A stretch of 64,000 nucleotides of DNA from Seiridium cupressi (lineage: Eukaryota; Ascomycota; Sordariomycetes; Amphisphaeriales; Sporocadaceae): positions 310,001-374,000 of the forward strand of contig JARVKI010000007.1 in assembly GCA_036674765.1 (NCBI GenBank), given 5' to 3'. Shown here in pieces: positions 52,101 to 63,692 of the stretch. Under the pieces are notes generated by a model. It saw only the letters and a list, made by a program, of their open reading frames with translations, was not told the origin of the DNA and did no database searches. The first letter of the stretch is position 1. Each line of letters begins with the position of its first letter. The position numbers were made by a program, and so were the translations under genes.

Positions 52101-54101
52101 CCTCGTCTACGCAGCATACTGTACTCCCCCCGGTCAACATCATCCCTAATTGCAATTTCCTCTTTTGCCCGCCAGATAGAGTCCCAGAACGCGCTTTTAT
52201 CTTCGGACCAAGATCGACGGCTCGCACGAGTTCAGCGATCTCTGTCTTCGATGAACTTTTCCCGGGTGACTTCAATCGATTGAAGATCCGAATATGTTCA
52301 AATACGGTCAACTCGTCCCAGAGCACATTCTTCTGAGGAGCAATGCCCAAGCCGCCAGTTCCGTCGATGGTAATGGTCCCACTAGTAAGCCCACCGATGC
52401 CTCCGATCGAATCCAGTGTAGTTGACTTCCCACTACCATTAGCCCCTAATAGAGCCAGGATTTGACCCCTGCCGGCCTTCAAGTTCAGATTATTGACAGC
52501 CACTACCGGGTCTCTTGCGCGAGAAATGAAGGAGAACAGCCGACGAAAAGCACTCGGCTTATAGATTTTGGTGAAGCCTTCCAAGCGGACTGCAACATCT
52601 GAAGCACCACCTGTGCTATCTTTGTGGAGAATCTTTCTATCCTTGGTGATGGAGCCATGAAGCTTCTGCTCCAGAAGAGCACCTATCTGAGAACAAAAAC
52701 GTGTGAGCATGCCATTTGTATCGTGAATAAGCAGGGGATCATCGTTAGCTCGAACACAGTCGACCGTGAGCGCCTCCAGAAAGTCGGTAAAACAATGAGA
52801 ATGAACATGGCATCGAATTTTGTGCTTACGAGAGGATATGTAAAAATCTGCAGGATCAGAAAGATCCACAAGACGATCCCAGGCAGGGTCCAAGGAGATT
52901 CGGGACCGCTTTGGACTAGATCTGTAGGCCATGTTTGTTTTTCGAAACGTGCTATGAAGGTGAGGAAGTAAACGAAGTTGCAGGGAGCAAAGAGCAAGCT
53001 CAGGATGGCAACGGTGGCGTTGTTGGGGGACGTGAGGGACTGGGCGAGAACTCCTAGAACGCAGTACACTATCGTTGAGACGACACCGGACAGTTGTGAT
53101 TTCTTAAAGAAGGCTGCGCCTAGTACGGATAGCGACGTAAGAGCTAGTCCGCAAAGAATGAAGTAGATTAAAACAACTGCCACGTTGGTAGTGGCAAAAA
53201 CACCGCGAGCAATAATCAGGGATGAGATGATCCAGCCTGGGAGGTAGATGAGGGAAAAGGTAATATGATATGAAAGCAGACGTGCGGCTTGAGCTTGCCA
53301 TCTATGCTTGGTGGGCATCATTGCATCAAGTAGTTGCGACATTCCAATTTCACGTTCCGTGGCCATGAACCCAGTCATGTGATAGCAAACTCCAATCAAG
53401 GTCAATATGAAAGCCACAGCTAGCCAGTTCGAAAGAGCAGACTGGTAGTTCTGTCGCACTCTTTGGGCCCGCTCCTCCTCAGTCAACGTGGTAAACGGGT
53501 ACTCTTCAGTCGTGCTCGGAAAGGCGCCGGGGGAGTTGAGATTGGCAATGGCCGAGTCGACTGCCCTCTGCAGCGGCAACGTATAAATCTGTGCATCGTT
53601 GGTGCTTTTCGTCGTATCAATTTTCGTGCCCAGAGAGCCATCTGCCCTGAGCGTATAATTCCATATCCCGCCCTCGTCCGGAGATGAGTTGAACACAACG
53701 GCTGCATAACATGTCGATACGCCTCGAAGAGAGCTCCGGCACACGGTACGTAGTTCGGTAACTGATGATAGCCTTTGGATGTCCCCCTCCGCAATGAGGC
53801 TTGAAACCTGATCTATCACACGGTCTATGTCGCCGCCAGAACGGCCATTGTTTACAAAGGCTATTGTGTCGCGACCCGAACCTTTCGCAACGCCCAGTGC
53901 ATCCTCGAGTGAGCGAATCGGTCGAGCGTCGCCAATGCCATAGACAGCCGGGGTCGCAAGCAGATTCCTGGCGAAGCTCAAAAGCGCGCCCAAAACAATT
54001 GGAAACACGAAGGCCCGGACAACGGTCGCGAAAGAATGACGAACCAAGACAATCTTCAAGTTTTTGGCCGTCAAGGTCCAAGTTTGACCGAGAAAGGCCA
54101 T
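49102..54101 (-). CDS. Full-size ABCA-type ABC transporter
   Basis: Two exons: 54101-52830 and 52686-49102; 1618 residues. The upstream and downstream frames overlap in different phases over 250 bp, but a GTAAGC donor and a TTCTCAG acceptor 143 nt apart join them exactly. Layout: membrane segment near residue 25 (VVRAFVFPIVLGALLSFA), a large extracytoplasmic loop, five to six segments at about 250-430, NBD1 with GANGSGKST near 505, LSGGQKRKL and CCVDEVSSGID; second membrane domain starting near 770; NBD2 with GPNGAGKST near 1290, LSGGNKRKL and VVLLDEPSSGLD. This TMD-NBD-TMD-NBD order with a big loop after the first helix is that of ABCA lipid transporters, absent from budding yeast and found in some filamentous fungi. 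Both ATP sites look intact. An ATG 49 codons upstream (54248) is possible. Confidence 0.9.
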
Positions 54102-55213
54102 GGCGAGTAGTGCCCTCGGGCAAGGCCGTCCGTCAGTCTGGAGGCAATGTATGGCGATAGTTGAGGACGGGCCCTTGGGCGCAGGAATCCAGCCTGCAGG
54201 TGAATTTGTGCTCGAAGCAGGCCCGAAAGGTCGGGTTTTCTGCAACAAAAGGACAGCTTAAGCCATTGCCACTATTGGATCTTCGCAAAAACAACTCGGA
54301 CTCGCACAAAGGTGAGGTGAGTAACGGGGTGGCTTTGCTAGGCTGCAATTCCCCGGTGACCGTCCGATGACCCGCCCGTTAGATATCTAAAACACGATCC
54401 TGTCGCTTGGGCCGTCGGTCACAGTATTGGTAACAATTGACCCGGCTCGGCTACGGACAATGAGCTGTCGAGGAATGCAAGTTTCTATATGGTGAAGTGT
54501 TGGTGAAGAGACTGTAGATTCGCCTCTCGCAGACAGGTCGCACTATTCCAGTTAGTCCCTCACTGTTGGGAGTCAAAGACGTAACCTTGAAATCCACGAT
54601 CGCGCATCGGACATCTGGTTGCCCCGTATGACAGGGGTTTGCAGGCTGCATAGTTCCCATGGATAGTGGGTATGGCCGCTTAAGCGAGGCAAATCGGACG
54701 GCCTCAGGGACTGATCGACCAGCCTAAGCTAGCGTCTCACACATCCATTACATGTAGACTGGTCCCTCCGTTTACCTGCCAGCTGCCCAGCGTTCCTTCT
54801 ATTTCAGCAATCTTGGCCGTCGTTGACTCCGCCACAACTGTTGGAGATTGGGCGTTACTAGGCAGGACATGAGGGGAAAAAAAAAACAAAAAAAAAACAC
54901 GTAGGCTACATAAGTGCAACTGACGAACCGACCGCCTAATTTCGAATCAACATTCCTCCAGTGGAGAGACGCGTTAAGTCTCACGGCCACTCGGCATGAC
55001 CACAACGAGGAACCCCCGTTGGGGATATTCCGACAGGGGGTGCCGAGCTACACCCTGTCGGCGATTGTCGACAACGATGCAGCTCCCTTCTCGGGTCAGG
55101 TTTCTAGCCGGACGCAAACGAGGCTGCAGGGAGGTCCGTAGTCACTGTCCTTGAAGCCCATATAAATGAATTTCCAATTCCCCAATTCTTGTATTGTCCG
55201 ATGTACGTACGAT
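54102..55213. other. Intergenic, 1.1 kb
   Basis: ABC transporter promoter and ALDH 3' flank. Includes two ten-base A-runs around a C at about 54877-54897. No gene. Confidence 0.45.
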
Positions 55214-56949
55214 TTAACGTCCAAGGATCGAGCTGCCAGCCACTCTGGCCCCCGACCCGCCAACGCGGATGAACACGGCCTTTTGCTCCAGCCAGTCGTC
55301 CATGCTCAGCAGAAAACTCTCTCGTCCAACACCGCTCTGCTTGTACCCGCCGAACGGCATGTCCCAAGCGCCGGTAGGCGACGTACAGTTAACACCCACC
55401 ATCCCCGACTCCAACGACTTGGCACACCGCATGGCTCGATCCAGGTCATTGGTGTATACGGCGGCGTAAAGGCCGTACTCGGTATCATTGGCGATCCTGA
55501 GAGCCTCTTCTTCGGTCTCGAACGTGTTGATACAAACCACGGGACCAAAGACTTCCTCCTTCATGATTTTGGAATCTTCAGGCTGCTGCAGAAACACGAC
55601 TGGTGCTACAAAGAGGTCCGCGTTCGTCTCGGGTATTTTCGTACCTGGCTCCACGAGTTCGCCAGTTTTCCTCCCCTCCTCAATATACTGGCGCACAGTC
55701 TCGAATTGGCTCTTGTCTGCCTGCGGTCCCGACTGAGTATCTTTGAGTGTCGGATCACCCATCTGCCTCGCTGCAGCCAAGGAGTTGAATGTGCTCATGA
55801 ATTTGTCCGCGATGGTCTTCTGCACGTAGATACGGCTGTTGGCCATACACTAAAACATCTCTGGTTAGCAAATCCTTCTTGGGCTATGCGCCGTGACTAA
55901 GCACGGCCTTGAGCGCATGGTAAGAGATGGAAACATCTCAGAAAGCTGTTCCTGTCCCGGAACAGGTTGTGAAGTGTCGTACAAACCCTCGAAATTCACT
56001 TACCGTTTGTCCAGAGTGCCACATGATACTGTGCTGCGTCTCCTGAGCGGCACGCTCAAGATCGGCGTCCTCAAACACGATAGCCGGCGATTTTCCACCA
56101 AGTTCAAAGATTAGATGCTTGAAATTGGAATCCGCAGCTGCCTTTTGAATTTGACGGCCGGTGCGGACAGAGCCGGTGAAGGACAAGGCACGAATATCCA
56201 TGTGGCTGGATATAGCATTTCCCGAGACAGCACCATGACCGTGCACCACATTGATCACTCCAGGTGGGAAGCCGGCTTCGTTAAGCAGCTGGTTCACCTT
56301 GTCAGCAGACAGAGGTGCCTTCTCACTGGTCTTCAAGATGATCGTGTTTCCTGCTGCGAGCGCGGGTGCCAGCTTCTTGCTGTAAAAGACGAGCGGCGAA
56401 TTCCAGGGGATAATGGCTGCGCATACGCCGTACGGCTGACGCAGGGATATATTCATAAAACCTGGTGTGTTCAGGGATGAAGTGCCGACCGGGTAGGCTG
56501 CTTCTGAGAAGTACCGGAAATGAGTCGCGGCGTAGTAACCGTCAAAATAGGTACTCACTGGCCGGCCGAGCGACAGCGCATCGGCCTTTGCCAGCTCTGC
56601 ATCTGATGCAGCAATTAGCTGAGCAAGCCTTGCCATGGGCTTTCCCCGCTGTGCGGGTGACAGAGCCTCCCATGCTGGAAATGCCGCCTTCGCGGCAGCT
56701 ACTGCCTTGTTCACATCTTCCTCCGTAGCTTCAGCGACTGCGGACCGTCAGTTTTCACTTCTAAGCTTAAGTGCTGAGTTCACGCACCCTTGGCAACTAG
56801 ATCTCCCGAGTATGGAGAAAAGAGATCGAAGGTGTTCCCATTGGCCGAGTCGACAAACTTCGAGGCTATTAGTTTTGTTTGCAGCTCTATGGACGACGGA
56901 CGTACACTACCTCCCCATTGATGAAGTGCCTGACATCTTGAGGCGCCAT
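55214..56949 (-). CDS. Aldehyde dehydrogenase, with a compensated frameshift near the N-terminus
   Basis: Four exons: 56949-56911, 56863-56788, 56737-56004, 55849-55214; 494 residues. NAD(P)-dependent oxidation of an aldehyde to an acid. Motifs: IIPWNSPLVF, ALAAGNTIILKTSEKAP, SFTGSVRTGRQI, FELGGKSPAIV (general base Glu), SGQT-CMANSR with the nucleophile Cys assembled across intron 3, EVFGPVVCI and GWDMPFGG-type MPFGGYKQSGVGRE. In exon 2 the family stretch FVDSANGNTFD lies in one frame and SPYSGDLVAK in another. If the acceptor TAATAG at 56864 is used instead of CGAAG at 56856, the frame stays open and only about 15 residues are changed. Whether it works is open. Neighbour of a GMC oxidoreductase on the same strand. 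Confidence 0.88.
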
Positions 56950-58071
56950 TACTGGTAGGAAGATGACTTGAAGAACAATGTAGTCGGGTGTATGTAATGA
57001 ACGACTTTTGGCTCCGATACGATGCTTAGCTTATCACGCGAACAGATGTTTTGCAATTCGGGAAGAAAACTCGACTTCTCAAACTCAAACAACGCGTTCG
57101 AAGATATGAGCTTGAGTCCTAATATCGGCCTTTCATGTATCATGTAATGGCGGCCGCACCACTTGTAAAGTTTAAGCTTAGAAATACTGCGTCGAAGGAT
57201 CCCCCCCGCTATAGCTTCAGCTACCACGGCGTGCCGAGGACGGCGACTTGATCCACCCGATGTTGAAGCTTCGACGTGCGGCACCGCTAGCCGATGATGC
57301 TGTGGATGACACTGGCAGTAGATAGAAGATAGTGATGTGGATTTGCTTCGCGGGCATGCCAAATCGCAGGCTTAGCAATCTCAAGGGCGCCATCTCCACC
57401 CCACCCTCTGGTTAAATTCCATTGTCGGAAAGTCTACCGGTAGTTAAGAGCTGTGCTAGTACAGATCCAGAGCCTAATAGATACATGTAGGCACCCAGCC
57501 TCTGTGGTGAATTGAGTGATTGATTTCCCTTCAGCGCTTTTTGCGGGGGAACCCCACTGGGATATAGATGCAGATTTCAGTTTTCGGCGCATCTTAGCCG
57601 ATGCGCTTCCTTGAATCGGTACCCCGTCCTTGAGCGCTGTTGAGGTGGGTTCGCAAATCGGAGCGCTGGCTCTCATTACCAGCCGGATTTTGGAAGATAA
57701 GCTCTAGATGATGACAACGGGCTAATCTAGATTAACTGCATGACAATAGTCTATACAGGCCTTCCACGTGGGCTTTCGACAGATCCATCTAGACCCTATC
57801 TATCTCGGCGGAACCTTAAACTCGTATCTTGGCAAACTTGATTTACTCGTTCGAGGTACCCAACGCTTTCACTCACGTCTGATCGTATGGCTGTAAAGGG
57901 TCTCTAGTGATGAGCTGAAAGTGGTGCTGTGGATGTAGGCAATGAAATATTTGGCATTCGGGTTAGACAAGCCCAATACATCAATTTTGAGTTTGAAAGT
58001 CCCAATCAAAATCATAGCAATGTCTTGATAGGAAATCTTCTCAGCCCCAACGCTCGCCGCCGCAGAATATC
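56950..58071. other. Intergenic, 1.1 kb
   Basis: ALDH promoter and 3' flank of the GMC gene. Small frames only. No repeat or RNA gene seen. Confidence 0.45.
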
Positions 58072-59980
58072 CTAAACCTGGTGCAGCCCATGTTCTTCAA
58101 TGAGCTTCTCCGCTGCAAGCTCACCTACAACGTAAGCTGTAGTCTGTGTGTGATTGCTGTACTTTGTCAGTCACTTCACGTTGTAGAAGCAAAAAGACAT
58201 ACTTTGGAACCAACGGACAGACACTCAGATCCGCCACACGCAAACCTTTAATCCCAAATACCTTGAACGACGAGTCCACGCAGGCCTGTGTAGCATCTTT
58301 ACCCATGTTGACTGTCCCACACATGTGCCACGAACTCTTGAGATTCGAGGAAAACGTTTCCTACATATTGTCAGCAAACATTATCCAACTACTCCTTTTA
58401 TGATCTGCGGTTTACACACCCAAATCGCCTCATCCGTGTCATCGCGTGGCCAGCCCAAGTTAGCAACTGTCTTCTTTTTCCATACCGGGGCCTGGAAGAA
58501 TTTGAGTAATTCTCTAAAGCTTTCGACAGCTGTTCTTCGATCAAATGGATGTGTCAGAAATTTGGGGTCAATTACGGGTGCATCCTTCGGGTTTTTAGAT
58601 CTGAGAGTAACTGTACCCCTTGATTGGGGGTTCATCACCAAACAGATGCAGGAGAAGATCTCCTCATCATCCTGAACCTCTATGCCGTTGAAATAAGGAG
58701 TATGCTTCGTTAAATTAGTACCTGGAGAATTATGAAGAACACCTTTCAACCACTTACTGTAGCCATTTCCCAGCTCGGCACATGTGGCTTTTGTAAGTAC
58801 TCTTGCATCTCTCTAGGTAGTGCCCCGAATTCTTCAGAGGCTAGAACTGAGGGTACTTTAAACCAGCCCATCGGGGTAGGGCTCTGTTTGAAATTCTTAT
58901 CGTGGTCCTTCTTAATGACGATTCCAGCTGTAGAGAAGCAATGATCTTGAAGATTCTTGCCGACTTGCGGTAGCTCGTGCAATTTGACGACTCCATGTCT
59001 CTGTAACCCATCTGCGGGTCCGATACCAGAAAGGAGCAAGATCTGAGGACTGTTCAGAGCACCCGCCGAGACAATGACTTCTTTTGTCGCGTTGAACTGA
59101 CGACCATCGACTGTTTGTACACCGACAGCCACCTTGGCATCGAGTATGATTTTCTCGATATGGGCATCTATAATTATCTTCAAGTTACTGGGAGGGTCGG
59201 TTAGGTAAGCACTCGATGAAGTCACGCGAATCCCTTTGTAGATGCAAACCGTGCCGATTCCCATACCAATGGGGTTGCCGTTGTTGACGTCGGGGTTGAT
59301 ACCAAACCCTGTTTCTTGAGCAGCCTTGAAGACATCTCTGGTCGTTGGTAACCACTCCTCTTGGTATGATACATCGATTGCACCTCCTATGCCATGCTCT
59401 AGTATTCTCTTTCAGTCGCAGCTCATCTTAACCAGAAAAGGTTGGGGAGTAATGGAGCTTTCACGAACCTTCATTCTTCGGCTTGATGTAGCTGCGGTAT
59501 TCATCAGGTACGTCATTGTGGAAATTTTCAACCTTCTTCAAGACTTTCTTGACGTGAGACCAGCTGAAATCTTCATCTCCGACCCGCCGAGACCACTCAT
59601 TGTAGTCTTCATCGGCACCGACGACCCAACCACAGAAGTTTATGGCGGTAGATCCACCAAGCCCCTTTCCCCGCGAATAGTCAATCTGCTGGTTTGACCA
59701 TTGTGGTTCTGTCTTATAACTCCAATTTAGGAGTGAACCCTCACGAAAGGCGACCTCAAAACGCTGAGCGCCAGTCAAGTGAGCAGCATCCTCGTTCATT
59801 CCTCCAGCTTCTAAAAGTAGTACTGTTGGCTTGGCTGCAGACTCGGCTAGTCTTGCAGCTACGACACAGCCAGAAGCGCCGCCTTGCGTTGTGTACGCTA
59901 TTAGCTGATTGTAGGGAAAAGAGGCACAGGTAAAGCTGCTACTAACCTCCCACGACAATGAAGTCGTACGTCTGGGTCAT
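58072..59980 (-). CDS. GMC-family FAD oxidoreductase (choline dehydrogenase/alcohol oxidase type)
   Basis: Six exons: 59980-59947, 59882-59469, 59398-58758, 58704-58420, 58360-58203, 58156-58072; 538 residues. Oxidises an alcohol to an aldehyde using FAD. Exons 1 and 2 together give TYDFIVVGGGASGCVVAARL, the dinucleotide site. GMC signature 1 is SRGKGLGGSTAINF; signature 2 is GALNSPQILLLSGIGPAD. The C-terminal catalytic His lies in SSWHMCGTVNMG and the second in VPNNHTQTTAYVVGE, the latter formed only with the acceptor at 58157. Intron 3 is 53 nt with an ACTAAT branch site, giving EMAT-HTPYFNG. No signal peptide, so it is probably intracellular. With the ALDH next to it a two-step alcohol-to-acid route is possible. 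Substrate unknown. Confidence 0.9.
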
Positions 59981-61003
59981 CTTTGATCGATGGCTTAGTT
60001 TGATAGTATATTAGAATCGATACTATCACACGTCTCGCAGGCACACAATCGAATGCAATAGGCCAGTCCTTCAGATCTACACTCTTTTGGTCCAGATTGG
60101 CTGCACGGACAAGGGAGCACGTTACTGATGCGCTAAGTATGCGTCAATCATATGCGACGAAATATGAGTAATTTGCCCTGCACTATACTCAAACCCCCGA
60201 ATCGAGGGTCAATAATCTATCAAGTCCATCGGACCGAGCATTGAGAGAGGAGCGGCTCGCATGATGCGCATCGGGAGTCGGGTTCCGATGATTGAGCTAG
60301 GGTGCGGCTGGCCCAGCCCAAGCAGCTTGTACCTACACATATGTAGAGGTGATCATTGCAAATGCGATCTAACTACGTCTCAATTTCCCTGCATGTTATC
60401 AGACTGACATGGTATCTGCGAAGTGCGCTACCACACCCTACGGCTCAGAGCAGCCATCGGCCATTAGGCGGGTGCTACATTGCACGAGCATGTCTAGAGC
60501 TTATGCAAGTCTAACGAGTTGAATTGTACATACCAAGCTGTATTGAAAATCAACACATACCCTCATTGTCGAAGTCTTAGGCCAGAACAGATAGTTGTGG
60601 CTTCGTCAGCAGATCCGCCAGTTGTAATTACAGCTACTGGTCACGGAGCAACGATACGGTGTATCTTTGCATTGCTTCTTCGAAGGGTTCGAAAGGTTGC
60701 TATCGACGTTATTTTGCTGCATGCGGCACGAAACTGCCGAAAATTGCCATTGACATTTGGTCTTATCGTATTTGAGCGTTTTTGCGTCGCTAATACACTT
60801 CCTCTCATTTCAAAAAATGATCCAGGCGTGAAGCAACTTATAGATAAGGGAGTTCCAAGATATGCCGACCCTAAATATATTATATCGTATTGTCCGAAAA
60901 GTCAACACGAGTGCGAATCTCCATGCCGGTCTCATCATTGCAAATCCAATTTTTCATTGCTTCTTGCTACGTTAGGCTCTGGAAAACATTGTGATCAACC
61001 GAG
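59981..61003. other. Divergent intergenic region GMC gene/NCS1 permease
   Basis: A 167-codon frame at 60519-61022 is the longest here but lacks recognisable features and overlaps the permease start; not taken as a gene. Probably a shared promoter region. Confidence 0.45.
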
Positions 61004-63078
61004 ATGGGCGCCTCCGACCTGATGAAGAAGCTGGAAGTCAAGCCCACCGACGACGAATACGAGTCAATAGAGACAAGAAGATGGGGGAACAAGGACGTAT
61101 ATCCTATTCCACAGGACAGGAGGACGTATGGGTGGCTTTCTTTCTATGCCTACTGGGGCACATGCGGCATTTGCCTTTCATCCTGGACGATCGGAAGTAG
61201 CTTGATCGGCATCGGTCTGACTGCCGGGCAGGCTTGCGGGGCAATCGTACGCATGGTTGTTCGATGGTGAAGACCACCACAAGCTGACTAAGATTGCAGG
61301 TCGTTGGGAGGGTTCTTGCTTCTCCCAGCGCATACCTCAGTGGAGGGCCCGGAGCTCTCCACCACCTTGGATACGGAACGATGGCACGGGCAGCCTTCGG
61401 GTTATGTGGCTCAGACTTCGTTGTGATGTTGAACGTGTTTCAGTCATTCGTGTTCTATGGTACCCAGATGTATTTCGGAGGCGAGCGCTCTTCTTCTGGA
61501 TCTAGAACAACTGCTAACTCTTCAAAGGTATGGCCTTCGTGCTGATACTGAATGCAATCTTTCCGAGCTTCCTTACGATGGCCAACACACTACCGGAGAA
61601 TGCTGGAATAACGACACCGCAGCTCATAGGATTCATCCTCTTCATTATTTTATACTTTCCGGTAATTTATTTCGTGCCTCCCCACCAGATACAGAAGTTA
61701 CTCGTGGCGAACCTGGTGATATCGAGTGCGACATTGCTAGGAATCATGGGTTGGGCCATCCATGCAAATGGTGGACCTGGTAATATGGTCACTCCCGCAG
61801 TCGATATACCACAATCGAAAGTAGGGTTCCTGATGGTACAGGTGAGGACTCAATATTGTTTTGTTACATCTATAGTCCGTTTGGAGAGCCGAACTTCCCG
61901 GATCAAAATTTTCTTGTTTTCCTTTTCTTCCTGAAACTTACCCATTAGCTCCCGACAATGTCTCCAACATACCCCAAAGACGTAATGACTGACTTTGTGT
62001 GTCCAACAGGGCATTACTTCGATAGCCGGTACTTATACTGGCGGGAGTGATCGTGTGAGCGACTGGACTCGGTATGCAAAAACTCGCCACTCTCCAACCC
62101 TAGCACAATTGACAGCATTACCTGTCACGGTGACTTTGACGGCCCTTGTTGGTATCATAACGACCTCTGCGGTGACAGAGATTCTAGGTGAAGCTCGATG
62201 GAATCCATTGATCATGCTGCAAGTTGTCCAGGCGACGTGGTACACTGCATCCTGCCGAGCTGGCACATTTTTTGCTGGCGTCGGTTTGTTGTGCGTCACA
62301 GTCTTTGTGAATTACACACAGAACTGTGTGAGTTCTGGCATGGATATTGCCATTTTGCTCCCACGCTGGATCTCCCGGAGACGAGGTTCTATCATATTTT
62401 CCATCTTAGGAATTCTGGCCAACCCGTGGCGGTTTTTGACGAAAGCGACAACCTTTATCACAGTGCTGTCATCGTTTGGAGTTTTCATGTCCCCTGCTGC
62501 AACAATTCTGGTGTGCGATTTCTGGCTGGTACGTGGTCACAAGTGAAATATACCCGACCGTAAGCATATTTCGGTATCGTCGTTCCCGGTATGGCTTATA
62601 TTAGAAGCAACCACTTCCTATTAGCCAATTCTCTTTTCTTTCCTTGACACAACCTTCTTTTTGATAACTTGGTAAGCATAATTTAAGAAGCAACCGCTAA
62701 TCCCGATTGTTATAACTTAGTGTATACCCCGGGGGGCATTTACTGGTTTACTGGCGGTCTCAATTGGAGAGCCTTCACCGCCTACTTCATTGGCATGATC
62801 TGGGCGCTGCCTGGCTTTATCATGTCTTGTGGCGGCCCATTAGTATCCGACGGATGGTATCAAATGTATCAGATCTCTTTCTCTTTGGTTATGTTGTGCC
62901 GGGTGGTCTCTTCTATGCTCTCAACTTTCTGTTCCCAGCGCCGGGCCTTGGTGAACAGGTTGACTTCGTTTTGGACAGTGAGCAAGCTTCTACTGGGGTA
63001 GAAATTCCAGCTGCACATTACGACGCTGAGAAGGTGGGCGTCTATAGGAGCGTGGAGGCTGCCGACCAAAAGATATGA
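61004..63078 (+). pseudogene. NCS1-family nucleobase/uracil/allantoin-type permease, probably inactivated
   Basis: Five exons can be traced: 61004-61246, 61300-61480, 61528-61841, 62010-62559, 62721-63078. The start (WGNKDVYPIPQDRRTYGW, then AYWGTCGICLSSWTIGSSLIGIGL) and the core (GPGALHHLGYGTMARAAFG, TYTGGSDRVSDWTRYA, IYWFTGGLNWRAF) are those of NCS1 symporters for uracil, uridine, allantoin, cytosine or thiamine. Three defects: intron 2 must use a GC donor (GCGAGC at 61481); a TGA at 62544-62546 replaces a codon in the loop HK-stop-NIPDLYTPGG; and in exon 5 the frame changes near 62870-62885, where QMYQISF continues as GYVVPGGLFYALNFLFP in another frame. Without repair the product would end at the TGA, losing the last segments. 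Sequencing error cannot be excluded for the last two. Confidence 0.78.
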
Positions 63079-63692
63079 TAGAGAAAAGAACATTTCATCC
63101 GGCTGACTCATTGTTCTGCCATTGCAGGCAACAAACACTCATAGAATGAAACAACCTGGATAGCTTAAATCTACACAATCTTAATTGTAGAAGATACATC
63201 TTAGACCTCTGTCGTACCAATAGGACGAAATATCACAAGCAAATTCACTGTCTCAGCTATACTACGTGTTTGGGCGCCTCGGGCCTTTGGGCGTTCAATC
63301 TTGGGATTCCATCCTTACCCATATCGTCTCCAAGACATTTATAGGCATAGGTATCTTGGAAGTTATACATAACAACCGTGGCATATGCTATTGGCTACCC
63401 GCCCTCCACGTTGATCATGACATTGGCCGGTGCCGGATTTGGTTCGTTGGCATCGGTGAGCGATTGGATCTTTGGAGGCTGCTTGGTCTACGATCTGGTA
63501 GCTTTGGCGGTGGGACAGAAGATCTATGGGAACACAGGATGGAGTTCTCTGCTTGATATATACGCTACGAAATCTGCCGACATTTTTTGTACGAGAAAAT
63601 TGGGCAAGGTATGATGCAATATCCGGCTTTGGGGCTGCGAGTTCCGTCGCGATGAGAGGCCAACGTCTATGATGCTATATTGGGCAACGAAT
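63079..63692. other. Unassigned 0.6 kb
   Basis: A plus-strand frame at 63378-63614 is hydrophobic and Gly/Ala-rich, while the minus strand of 63480-63259 also reads protein-like with one TAG (for example TDANEPNPAPANVMINVEGG). They cannot both be real, and neither is recognised. May be part of the fragment to the right. Confidence 0.3.

Noticed and set aside
52683..54248. Separate 521-codon membrane protein upstream of a half ABC transporter
   Set aside because: A 143-nt intron with good splice sites joins it in phase to the downstream frame to make one full ABCA protein.
60519..61022. 167-codon frame before the NCS1 permease
   Set aside because: No motif, biased to random-looking composition and overlapping the permease start.
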